From an uncultured Bacteroidia bacterium (GTDB lineage: Bacteria > Bacteroidota > Bacteroidia > Bacteroidales > CAJPTX01), in the NCBI GenBank assembly GCA_947252645.1, contig CAMXWF010000023.1, positions 1 to 15,260 on the forward strand: 15,260 nt of DNA, in the 5' to 3' direction. Made by a program: the position numbers and the translations under genes. Below the pieces are notes generated by a model. That model searched no databases. It saw nothing but the letters and a program-made list of their open reading frames with translations, and was not told where the DNA came from. Below are positions 6,971 through 13,165 of the stretch, piece after piece. Positions within the stretch are counted from its first letter, which is position 1. Each line of letters begins with the position of its first letter.

Positions 6971-7927
6971 CTAGATAGGCTCCACGTGGATAGTGGCAGC
7001 CAGACCTAGCTGTAGCCCGAGCTGCTCCTCCAAACGGGTGGTAAGGTCGTACGCCTGGGCTATCGTCATATCGGCTGGCAGCTTGATATGCAGCGTTATC
7101 TCCTGATGGTAGACGTAGTTATGGAAGCGCAGCTGGTGCACATGCAAACTGCAGCCAGGGCAGGCCGACTCCAAGACCGCCAAAATCTGCTTGACTTCCG
7201 CCGCCGAGGGGCGCTCGCCCGCAATGCGACTCGAGGCCTCGAGCATAGTCTCCACGGCCACGTAGATGATATACACGGCCACCAAGATGGCCAGCGCACC
7301 GTCGATCCAGAAGAAACGACTCCCTAGCAGTATTCCAGCCAACACTATCAGCGAGGAGAGCGCGTCGCTGCGATGGTGCCATCCGTCGGCACGCAACGCC
7401 GAATTCTTCGTGCGTTGCGCGCCCCAAAATGCATACTGCGCCATCGCCTCCTTGATCGCTATGCTCGCTACAGTGACCGCTATAGCCCAGCCGCCATAGT
7501 GCACTTGGCGACGAGAGACCAGCTGTCCGTAGCCCTGGTAGGCAAACATCAGCCCTATCACAAGCAAAAACATGCCCACCAGCAGCGTTGCCACCAGCTC
7601 GTAGCGCCCGTGGCCAAAGGGATGCTCGCGGTCTGGCGGCTTGCGCCCCATCCGGTAGGCCACGATGACGATAATGGAGGTCAAGGAGTCCGACAAAGTA
7701 TGCCATGCGTCGGCCTGCAGGGCCACTGAATGCGTCAGCAATCCCACTGCGTACTTGGCAGCAAACAGCGCCAGATTCCCTACAATCGATACGCCTGTGA
7801 CCCACGCAACCGCACGGCCATTCCGCTTGCCGCGCCCCTCCTTGTGGGCCGCCACTGGCTGCGTCAACGTGGTCTGCGGCGCACGCCACAAATGCAGACT
7901 ATGCCCCCGCTCTGGACTCTGCCCCAT
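6971..7927 (-). CDS. Cation diffusion facilitator (CDF) family transporter
   Basis: This encodes a 318-residue inner-membrane divalent-cation/proton antiporter that exports metals such as Zn(II), Fe(II), Co(II) or Mn(II). Six membrane helices span about residues 39-230. The metal site is visible as two HxxxD pairs: WHTLSD in helix 2 (His76, Asp80, with Asp73 in ADAWH) and WHHRSD in helix 5 (His184, Asp188). This H-D/H-D set resembles zinc-type members, but ADAWH may broaden specificity; the metal cannot be fixed. The loop REHPFGHGRYE (100-110) is a family hallmark. A cytoplasmic C-terminal domain (about 235-318) contains HVHQLRFHNYVYHQEITLHI and ends IHVEPI, the usual dimerisation/metal-sensing fold. 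ATG 7927 leaves a hydrophilic 38-residue lead, slightly long for the family. It converges on copA across the repeat-rich gap. Confidence 0.93.
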   Translation of the reverse strand: MGQSPERGHSLHLWRAPQTTLTQPVAAHKEGRGKRNGRAVAWVTGVSIVGNLALFAAKYAVGLLTHSVALQADAWHTLSDSLTSIIVIVAYRMGRKPPDREHPFGHGRYELVATLLVGMFLLVIGLMFAYQGYGQLVSRRQVHYGGWAIAVTVASIAIKEAMAQYAFWGAQRTKNSALRADGWHHRSDALSSLIVLAGILLGSRFFWIDGALAILVAVYIIYVAVETMLEASSRIAGERPSAAEVKQILAVLESACPGCSLHVHQLRFHNYVYHQEITLHIKLPADMTIAQAYDLTTRLEEQLGLQLGLAATIHVEPI

Positions 7928-7960
7928 CGCCCGTTGCTCAGATTAGCACCTATACACGCT

Positions 7961-7993
7961 AAAATGCCCCAGCAGCCGTCTGGGCTGCTGGGG
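7961..7993 (-). terminator. Intrinsic terminator of the 8018-8824 gene
   Basis: CCCCAGCAGCC (7967-7977) and GGCTGCTGGGG (7983-7993) form a perfect 11-bp GC-rich stem with a 5-base loop. On the minus strand it is followed by CA and then TTTT (7964-7961). It starts 25 bases after the stop codon of the upstream outer-membrane protein gene and separates it from the CDF gene. The T-run is short, but the stem is strong. Confidence 0.75.
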
Positions 7994-8017
7994 TCGGATA
8001 TTGCTACGACATTAAGC

Positions 8018-8824
8018 CTAGAAGAGCTGCACCGCCAGCACGAAGTAGAGCTGCTCGTAGGCTGGGTTCAAGTGAATGTCCCCCGTGACGGGGATGGTGT
8101 AGCTATCAGTGATTTTGAAGGGCTGCGTGATGCTAAACTGGATGTTGGTAATGCCTGCACCACGGTCGAAGAAAAAGCCCTTGTGGGGCGTGCCCCCCAG
8201 ACGATAGGACAGCGTCTGGCCAGTTGACAGCGTGTGGGAATAGCCGAGCTCAATGTAGGTGGACCAATTCGGCTTTATCGCTCCGCCTTCCTGCCCCTTC
8301 TCCCAGAGCTCAAACTTATCCTTATCGTAGTCGCCAAACACAAGCGTCCCCACGTTGATCGAGATGGGGAACTTCTTCACCCCCGCAAAGCCTAAGAGCA
8401 CGTAGGTCTGGTGGACGCGGCCGTTGTCGCGGGCATCCCAGGTGAAAAACGGCTGCGTGAACAGGCGGGCCTCCTCTGCGCTGGCCGTGTAGTAGAAGTC
8501 AATCACGCTTAGGCTCACTGGGCCAATCTCATAGCCAAGCGAGAGATCCACCTCCGAGCCATAGGCCTGCGTAACGGGGACACAGGCCCACGCATTGAAG
8601 AAGAGGCCATAGGCCGAGAACGTGAAATCGGGCTGTAGGTTCCACGAGTCGTAGGACACCTTACCGTTCCACACGTGCTTACTCTTGAGCTTCGCCCCGA
8701 AGTCCAAGCTCACCGGCGAAGGCTTGGTCACCGCATTCTCCTGCGTCTCTTGGGCCTGCGCGGCCGGGAGCAAGAAGGCCAATAGCTGCAGGGTCACCAG
8801 CATGGGCATAAACAATCGTCTCAT
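8018..8824 (-). CDS. Putative outer-membrane beta-barrel protein, unknown function
   Basis: This encodes a 268-residue exported protein. Residues 1-24 are a signal peptide (MPMLVTLQLLAFLLPAAQAQ). The mature part begins with a short polar stretch and then alternates in the manner of beta-strands: 'VSLDFGAKLKSKHVWNG', 'FTFSAYGLFFNAWACVPV', 'DLSLGYEIGPVSLSVIDFYY', 'TYVLLGFAGVKKFPISINVGTLVFG', 'STYIELGYSHTL'. It closes with 'LYFVLAVQLF', a C-terminal aromatic typical of outer-membrane barrels. The 'SKHVWNG' start resembles a conserved group of Bacteroidales outer-membrane proteins that begin 'SKYVWRG', but I do not know a function for it. It could be a porin or a structural barrel. It follows tRNA-Gln by 65 bases with no distinct promoter box, and ends in a strong hairpin. 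Confidence 0.8.
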   Translation of the reverse strand: MRRLFMPMLVTLQLLAFLLPAAQAQETQENAVTKPSPVSLDFGAKLKSKHVWNGKVSYDSWNLQPDFTFSAYGLFFNAWACVPVTQAYGSEVDLSLGYEIGPVSLSVIDFYYTASAEEARLFTQPFFTWDARDNGRVHQTYVLLGFAGVKKFPISINVGTLVFGDYDKDKFELWEKGQEGGAIKPNWSTYIELGYSHTLSTGQTLSYRLGGTPHKGFFFDRGAGITNIQFSITQPFKITDSYTIPVTGDIHLNPAYEQLYFVLAVQLF

Positions 8825-8889
8825 AGTTAGGGTTGTTTTTGGATGAATACTTGGTTTCCCTGCGCACGCTCAGCGCCCAGCCCTCACAG

Positions 8890-8960
8890 TTGACCTACCA
8901 GGATTCGAACCTGGGCTAACAGAACCAAAATCTGCTGTGCTACCATTACACCATAGGTCA
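8890..8960 (-). tRNA. trnQ: tRNA-Gln (anticodon UUG)
   Basis: Read on the minus strand, TGACCTA (8960-8954) pairs with TAGGTCA (8897-8891) to make a perfect 7-bp acceptor stem, with A at the discriminator position. The D arm GTGT/GCAC, the anticodon arm GCAGA-TTTTGGT-TCTGT with anticodon TTG (glutamine), a 4-base variable loop, and the T arm CCAGG-TTCGAAT-CCTGG all fold properly. It is 71 bases long without an encoded CCA. It has its own promoter (8970-9001). Confidence 0.96.
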
Positions 8961-8969
8961 AAGCTGTCG

Positions 8970-9001
8970 CAAAATTAGCGTATGCGCCCCGAATGACCAA
9001 A
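8970..9001 (-). promoter_or_regulatory. Promoter of tRNA-Gln (-33 TTTG, -7 TAATTTTG)
   Basis: On the minus strand TTTG (9001-8998) is followed after exactly 20 bases by TAATTTTG (8977-8970), both matching the Bacteroidota housekeeping promoter. The tRNA 5' end at 8960 is 9 bases past the -7 box, as expected for a short leader. This is the only promoter in the window with both elements at good spacing. It sits immediately after the siaC stop codon. Confidence 0.8.
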
Positions 9002-9006
9002 TGGGG

Positions 9007-9402
9007 CTAGCGCTCTGCCATGGTGAAGGGTATGCCCGCTATCGAAGCCAGATCTTGCCCCCAGTCCTTGGCCTCGCCATCGCCTGCAGGGTAAAGCCAC
9101 TCCACGCGGAGCCCCTTTCCGTCGTGGTAGAGCCGCTTACACTTCAAGATAATCCCCATGAGGTACTTGACCGAGATAGAGTTGAAATAATCCATGTTGA
9201 GCCGAAGGTTGGTCTCTTGGCGCGCTTCAGGCGGATGCGCCAGCAGCTGCTCGATGTAGCCGTCCAGCCACTCCAGCAAGGGTCGGAAGAAATCCACCGT
9301 GTTCTCTGGGCGCGACACCCCCTCGATCAGCAGTTGGCCCCGCGCGGCATCAAACCGTACATGCGGAGAATAACTCGTTGCTTCTATTTCGAGTAGTTCC
9401 AT
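9007..9402 (-). CDS. siaC: SiaC family regulatory phosphoprotein (DUF1987)
   Basis: This encodes a 131-residue cytosolic protein of the DUF1987/SiaC family. In Pseudomonas aeruginosa, SiaC is phosphorylated by the kinase SiaB, dephosphorylated by the PP2C phosphatase SiaA, and when unphosphorylated activates the diguanylate cyclase SiaD. Family motifs seen: TSYSPHVRFDAARGQLLIEG (residues 9-28), SRPENTVDFFRPLLEWL (30-46), and MDYFNSISVKYLMGIIL (70-86). The last segment normally reads YxNTSSxK, with the phospho-accepting Thr; here Ser75 and Ser77 stand in its place, so phosphorylation may occur on serine. ATG 9402 is supported by the family start and by GGAGGC (9412-9407) just upstream. The gene follows siaB by 17 bases and is almost certainly cotranscribed with it. 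No siaA or siaD gene is in the window, so the downstream target is unknown. Confidence 0.88.
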   Translation of the reverse strand: MELLEIEATSYSPHVRFDAARGQLLIEGVSRPENTVDFFRPLLEWLDGYIEQLLAHPPEARQETNLRLNMDYFNSISVKYLMGIILKCKRLYHDGKGLRVEWLYPAGDGEAKDWGQDLASIAGIPFTMAER

Positions 9403-9419
9403 GATCGCCTCCTATATTA

Positions 9420-9959
9420 CTACATCTCCACCGTAAGCGTGAAAAGATGGTAGCCGGCTTCCACGGGCGCGAACCACCACTGCAGACTCTTGGCTTTGCG
9501 CCGAATCGTCAAAAGACCTGCCCCTGCCCCATTATGCTTTGTGTGCGCCTCTTGCTGCAGAATACGCGCATAGGTGTTGAGGCTCTCGTCCTGGCTAAGC
9601 CCATCGATATGCGTAAGCCATGCGTCCAGGCCTTGCTTTTCTTCGCTAGTCACTGGATTGGCCGTCTCAAAAGTGCAGCGGGCGCCCCCGTTGTGTATCC
9701 ACATAGAAAACCTACGCAGATAGGCGCTGTCGGCCCTCTCGGCCTTCCCGTGTCGGTAGAGATTCTCTAGCAACTCCACCATGACGTACGTGTACACATC
9801 GCAGCGCCCCACTGGTGCCCCGCTAGCCTGTATAAGCGACTGGGCCCTCAGGATAGAGGACGTAAGCTCGCTGAAATCCAGGGGCACACCACACGTGAAT
9901 GACGGCGTGCCCCTGCCCCCATGGCCCGATGGGGAGCATCCATTCAGCGCATACAGCAT
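9420..9959 (-). CDS. siaB: SiaB family protein kinase
   Basis: This encodes a 179-residue SiaB-type kinase (DUF6272), a GHKL-fold protein related to anti-sigma kinases, which phosphorylates its partner SiaC. Numbering from ATG 9959: N-box ELLENLYRHG at about 62-71 (Glu and Asn of the Mg-ATP site); a nucleotide-binding glycine segment NGAGAGLLTIRRKA at about 143-156, matching the family's 'GAGLGLIDIARK' pattern; final strand 'YHLFTLTVEM'. The open frame extends back to 10181, but that would overlap the TonB receptor's stop at 10055 and add residues without domain character. A -7 box at 10001-10008 also puts the transcript start near 9995. ATG 9989 is the other possible start, with almost no leader; 9959 fits the usual family length. 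The gene is followed by siaC after 17 bases. Confidence 0.82.
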   Translation of the reverse strand: MLYALNGCSPSGHGGRGTPSFTCGVPLDFSELTSSILRAQSLIQASGAPVGRCDVYTYVMVELLENLYRHGKAERADSAYLRRFSMWIHNGGARCTFETANPVTSEEKQGLDAWLTHIDGLSQDESLNTYARILQQEAHTKHNGAGAGLLTIRRKAKSLQWWFAPVEAGYHLFTLTVEM

Positions 9960-10000
9960 ACCAAGCAAACCATGCCCCGCTCTACACATACACAGTCTAC

Positions 10001-10008
10001 CAAAGGTA
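10001..10008 (-). promoter_or_regulatory. -7 box of the siaB-siaC promoter (TACCTTTG)
   Basis: The plus-strand CAAAGGTA is TACCTTTG on the minus strand, an exact TAnnTTTG. It lies 41 bases ahead of ATG 9959, in the 95-base gap after the TonB receptor gene, and is identical to the porT -7 box. No TTG is present at 19-21 bases; one at 10021-10023 is only 12 bases away. Confidence 0.6.
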
Positions 10009-10054
10009 ACAATTTCCCGACAACTCCCCACACAGGCCATGGCTGCGCAGCGCG

Positions 10055-11995
10055 CTATTCCCCCAACGCATAGCGCACACAGCCCAGAATCCAGATCCCA
10101 GGCTGGGGAATGTTGGCGTAACCGATCACTTTGGCGTCCAGCAAATTGCGACCCTCCAGCCCGAGGGTAAGCCCACGCCACTGGTAGCTCACCTTGGCAT
10201 CAAGGGTGCATGTCCAAGGGTATGGGGTGCGCGTATTATCGTTGGCCATATCGATGTAGTCCCCGCGGCGCTTGTTTAGGTGCGCAGCCAGCGACACCGA
10301 GAAGCCAAGGGGCAGGGGATGCACGGTAGCCAGCGTGGCCTGATGCTCTAGGTTGTTGAGCAGGTACGACTGTCCCTCCACACCCCCTTCCGGGCGCATG
10401 AGTCGGCAGTAGGCGTAGTAGAGATTAACCGAGGCCAAGCCCACATAGCTCGGCAGCCAGGTAGCTGTCAGCTCTGCCCCCAGCGCATTGAGCTTGGCAT
10501 GGTTCTTAGCCACCGAAAGCGTAGGATGGTCAGGCACCTGCTGCCAGTCGATCAAATCGCTCCCGAGACGGTAGTAGGCGGTGGCAGAAACAAAAAACGG
10601 CCGTACCCGGCGCGACACCTGGAGCGTGAACGTCCAGGCCGACTCGGGGCGCAGCGTCTTGTCCCCACGCTGCGTCTTCGAATGGTAGTAGAGATCCGTA
10701 AAGGTGGGCAGGCGGTAACTGCGGGTAGCCCCCAAGGTCAGCAGGACGCTTGCAGGCATGAGGTAGGCCGCCTCTGCGCCTGCACCGTAGGCCAGGCCAA
10801 ATGCCGTATTGTAGGTCCCCATGGCAGCCAGCTTGCTCGTAAAGTGCCCCCACTGCATCTGGTTACTCAGCGTAGCCGAGCAATTGGTGCGCACGCCATA
10901 TTTATCGTAGTACACCCCATCTTGCGTAGCCACAGGATGCCGAATGGACAGCGGCTCACCAAGGTTGTTGCTTAGGATCTCATCGTGGCGCACGCTCAGC
11001 TCCAACCGCGTACTCTGGTGGCTACTACTGTAGCTTGCGCCCAGCTGCCCTGCGTAGAGCTGCGAGTGATGGTAGTTGTGCCCCTGATACCAGCTGGCCC
11101 AACCCCAACGAAAAAGTTCAAACCGATCGTAGAGACTCCTATAGGTGAAGCCCCCCTTGAGCTTCCAGCCCCCCCACTGGGCCTGGTAGCTCAGCGTGGC
11201 AAAGCTCGTTCGCAAGGCCTCATACTGCTCTGGGAATTTCGGCGAATAAAAAGCATTGGCACCAAAGCCCTTGGCTTGATGTCCACCCTGAAGGCGTAGC
11301 TCGCCTGGCCCAAGCAGCAGGTAGGCATCCAAGTAGGCATCGAGCATGGCGTGGTCAGTGTTGGGGGCGTAGCCCCTAAGCGAGCGCACCCCCACGGCAC
11401 TGTACACCCCATAGCGCAACCGACGTAGGCCCGCGTCCAAGTAGCCATCGAGCAAGCCGTATTGCCCCACCTTCACCTGCCCAGTGGCGCGCAATTCATC
11501 GGGACGTTTGGTCACTATGTTCACGGCACCCGCAAAGGCTCCTGGCCCAAAGCGCAGCGCATCGGGCCCTGTCACTAGCTCCACGTAGGCTATAGCCTCT
11601 GCACGAATGGGCAGATTGAGGTTATGGTGCCCCGTTTGCGCATCCGTGAGGTCTACCCCATTGACCAGCACCATGGCCTGGTCAAACCCGCCGCCCCGTA
11701 TCGAGAGATCGGCCTGCGTGCCCGCGGGGCCGCGCTGACGTACATCGAGCCCCGGCAAATGCTCTAGCAGCTCCTGTACGGAGAATACGGCGGGCAGCTG
11801 CAACTGCGAGCACACAAACACCTGCCGACTATTCCCCTGCTGGAGGCGCCAGAGACTATCAGCGCCCAGCTCTACGCGTACGCCCTCGATCTCGCGATAG
11901 GGCATCACACTGTCTACCATGGATGGCCCGCGGCCATAGGCCAACGTTCCCAGGCACATCCAAAACCACACAAGCGCAAGTTTCGTCTTCCCCAT
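10055..11995 (-). CDS. TonB-dependent outer-membrane receptor
   Basis: This encodes a 646-residue TonB-dependent transporter, an outer-membrane barrel that imports a scarce ligand using the TonB-ExbBD energy system. Residues 1-22 form the signal peptide (ending TLAYGRG). Residues about 32-43 (PYREIEGVRVEL) may be the TonB box. The plug domain covers about 60-165: VFSVQELLEHLPGLDVRQRG, LSIRGGGFDQAMVLVNG (98-113), VELVTGPDALRFGPGAFAGA (138-157) and VNIVTKRP. The remaining 470 residues are beta-barrel with 'YSPKFPEQYEALRTSFATL' and 'SYRLPTFTDLYYHS' (the conserved R-x-P-T/S-x-x-D/E-L motif), ending 'NLLDAKVIGYANIPQPGIWI...RYALGE'. There is no CarboxypepD-like N-terminal domain and no SusD partner, so it is not a SusC glycan importer; cobalamin or iron-chelate receptors are the nearest general type. 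The ligand is unknown. Confidence 0.92.
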   Translation of the reverse strand: MGKTKLALVWFWMCLGTLAYGRGPSMVDSVMPYREIEGVRVELGADSLWRLQQGNSRQVFVCSQLQLPAVFSVQELLEHLPGLDVRQRGPAGTQADLSIRGGGFDQAMVLVNGVDLTDAQTGHHNLNLPIRAEAIAYVELVTGPDALRFGPGAFAGAVNIVTKRPDELRATGQVKVGQYGLLDGYLDAGLRRLRYGVYSAVGVRSLRGYAPNTDHAMLDAYLDAYLLLGPGELRLQGGHQAKGFGANAFYSPKFPEQYEALRTSFATLSYQAQWGGWKLKGGFTYRSLYDRFELFRWGWASWYQGHNYHHSQLYAGQLGASYSSSHQSTRLELSVRHDEILSNNLGEPLSIRHPVATQDGVYYDKYGVRTNCSATLSNQMQWGHFTSKLAAMGTYNTAFGLAYGAGAEAAYLMPASVLLTLGATRSYRLPTFTDLYYHSKTQRGDKTLRPESAWTFTLQVSRRVRPFFVSATAYYRLGSDLIDWQQVPDHPTLSVAKNHAKLNALGAELTATWLPSYVGLASVNLYYAYCRLMRPEGGVEGQSYLLNNLEHQATLATVHPLPLGFSVSLAAHLNKRRGDYIDMANDNTRTPYPWTCTLDAKVSYQWRGLTLGLEGRNLLDAKVIGYANIPQPGIWILGCVRYALGE

Positions 11996-12027
11996 ATACG
12001 AGCAGATGCATACACGCTCAGTAACTG

Positions 12028-12035
12028 CAAATGTA
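12028..12035 (-). promoter_or_regulatory. -7 box of the TonB receptor promoter (TACATTTG)
   Basis: Plus-strand CAAATGTA reads TACATTTG on the minus strand, an exact TAnnTTTG, 32 bases ahead of the receptor's start codon and downstream of the terminator at 12111-12140. The expected transcript start is about 12021-12023. No clear -33 element is seen. Confidence 0.6.
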
Positions 12036-12110
12036 CACTAATTCCCCCCGCTCGCCGCGCAGCAACCGAACGCCAAGCGAGTTCCAGCAGAAGCCCACCT
12101 CGTTACAAAT

Positions 12111-12140
12111 AAAAAGGGGAGCGGCCAATTACCGCTCCCC
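12111..12140 (-). terminator. Intrinsic terminator of the 12163-12906 gene
   Basis: GGGGAGCGG (12116-12124) pairs perfectly with CCGCTCCCC (12132-12140) around a 7-base loop. On the minus strand the stem is followed by TTTTT (12115-12111). It starts 22 bases past the stop codon, a textbook Rho-independent terminator that isolates this gene from the TonB receptor. Confidence 0.92.
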
Positions 12141-12162
12141 AACAGAAGGCTCTATCGTGAGG

Positions 12163-12906
12163 TTAAAACGTGTAGGCCACCCCCAAGCTGGCCCCGCGGC
12201 GGAGCGAGAAGCCAAAGTCAAAATGACTCATCTTCGCCGTGGCGACCATCGTACCAATCGCATTCTCACTCTTCTGACGCACCATGGTGAAATCGTAGGC
12301 TATCTGGAAGCAATTGAGCGAGGCAAACATCGAGAAATTCGGCGTGAAGGCGTAGCTCATCCCAGGCACCAAGCGTGGCGAGATGGAAAATACAAACGCC
12401 TTGGGCGAGGTGATCTTGTTCCCCGCAGTAGCGGTAACACTCATACGAGTCCCAAGCCCCACAGGCAGCTGAAGCTCTAGATAGGCTGAAAATTTGCCTG
12501 CGCGGATGGGGGCTATGCGGAAAAAAGGCATCATGGTAAAAAGATGGGTGCTCACCTTCTCGCTACTCTTCACCGTAACTGTAGGGCCAGATTCCGTGGA
12601 AGAGAAAAAACGCGAGTAGTTCTGATAGCCTAGCGTGCCGCCCACCGCCAACAGGGGGCTAATCTGGTAACCTGCTCCACCCGACACCGCCACGCCCAAA
12701 TTGTCTACACGGTCACTCGGTTTCGTGGTCTTCGATGTAGTTTGTCCGCTCGTCTTGAACACCTTTGTTACGGTAGCTGCGTCATCAACATTCGTATGGG
12801 CATCTATCCCCAAATTCCCCAAGATGAAAATCTGGCCTGAAGCCACACTGCAACCCATGCATACGCCCAAGACCACGAGCAACACCAAGAACCCTGACTT
12901 CTTCAT
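12163..12906 (-). CDS. Outer-membrane beta-barrel protein, unknown function
   Basis: This encodes a 247-residue exported barrel. The start chosen is ATG 12906 (MKKSGFLVLLVVLGVCMG), which opens directly with a signal peptide cut near ASGQ; the frame remains open upstream to 13095, but those residues have no signal character and cross a structured noncoding region. The Cys in CMGCS gives a weak lipobox-like look, but the peptide reads better as a type I signal. The mature protein has alternating strands: 'LGVAVSGGAGYQISPLLAVGGTLGYQNYSRFF', 'THLFTMMPFFRIAPI', 'FSAYLELQLPVGLGTRM', 'VFSISPRLVPGMSYAFTPNFSMFASLNCF', ending 'LRRGASLGVAYTF' with the terminal Phe typical of outer-membrane barrels. It looks like the OmpA-like/OMP_b-brl group of small barrels. 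Function unknown. No exact TAnnTTTG box precedes it; TAAAATTA at 12929-12922 is a poor match. Confidence 0.82.
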   Translation of the reverse strand: MKKSGFLVLLVVLGVCMGCSVASGQIFILGNLGIDAHTNVDDAATVTKVFKTSGQTTSKTTKPSDRVDNLGVAVSGGAGYQISPLLAVGGTLGYQNYSRFFSSTESGPTVTVKSSEKVSTHLFTMMPFFRIAPIRAGKFSAYLELQLPVGLGTRMSVTATAGNKITSPKAFVFSISPRLVPGMSYAFTPNFSMFASLNCFQIAYDFTMVRQKSENAIGTMVATAKMSHFDFGFSLRRGASLGVAYTF

Positions 12907-13043
12907 ACTGCCACAGAGTTTTAATTTTATCCTCTCTAGGCTCCCCACCGTACAACATTCATGCCGAGGGGCCTGCAGCGCCACGAGAGGAGTCCCCTGG
13001 GGAAAGTGGCACTCACCACGGGTGCTCCCCCTGACAAAGCCCT

Positions 13044-13144
13044 GAGGCTGTAATGCGCAGGCGCCTTGCGCCCGATGCATTACAGCCTCGACCAAATGCG
13101 CTCTGGCATCGGGGCGGGTCTAGAAGCCCTCCCCGATGCCAGAG
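13044..13144 (-). terminator. Two adjacent long hairpins after the leucine-rich-repeat gene
   Basis: Hairpin A: GAGGCTGTAATGC (13044-13056) with GCATTACAGCCTC (13077-13089), 13 bp perfect, and a second 5-bp stem GGCGC/GCGCC inside its loop. Hairpin B: CTCTGGCATCGGGG (13101-13114) with CCCCGATGCCAGAG (13131-13144), 14 bp perfect, plus three more GC pairs inward. On the minus strand B comes first, 22 bases after the stop codon of the surface protein, then A. Neither is followed by a proper T-run, so they may act as a terminator, an mRNA 3'-end stabiliser or something else. The bases between them and the next gene's start (12907-13043) hold no gene; they contain several short palindromes. Confidence 0.55.
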
Positions 13145-13165
13145 ATCTTTAGGCTCAGCGCATTA

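Noticed and set aside
9960..10181. N-terminal extension of the SiaB reading frame
   Set aside because: It would overlap the TonB receptor gene and lies largely upstream of the predicted transcript start; the residues are Cys- and Gly-rich without family similarity.
12907..13095. N-terminal extension of the small barrel protein's frame
   Set aside because: The signal peptide begins at ATG 12906; the upstream part crosses hairpin A and has no protein-like character.
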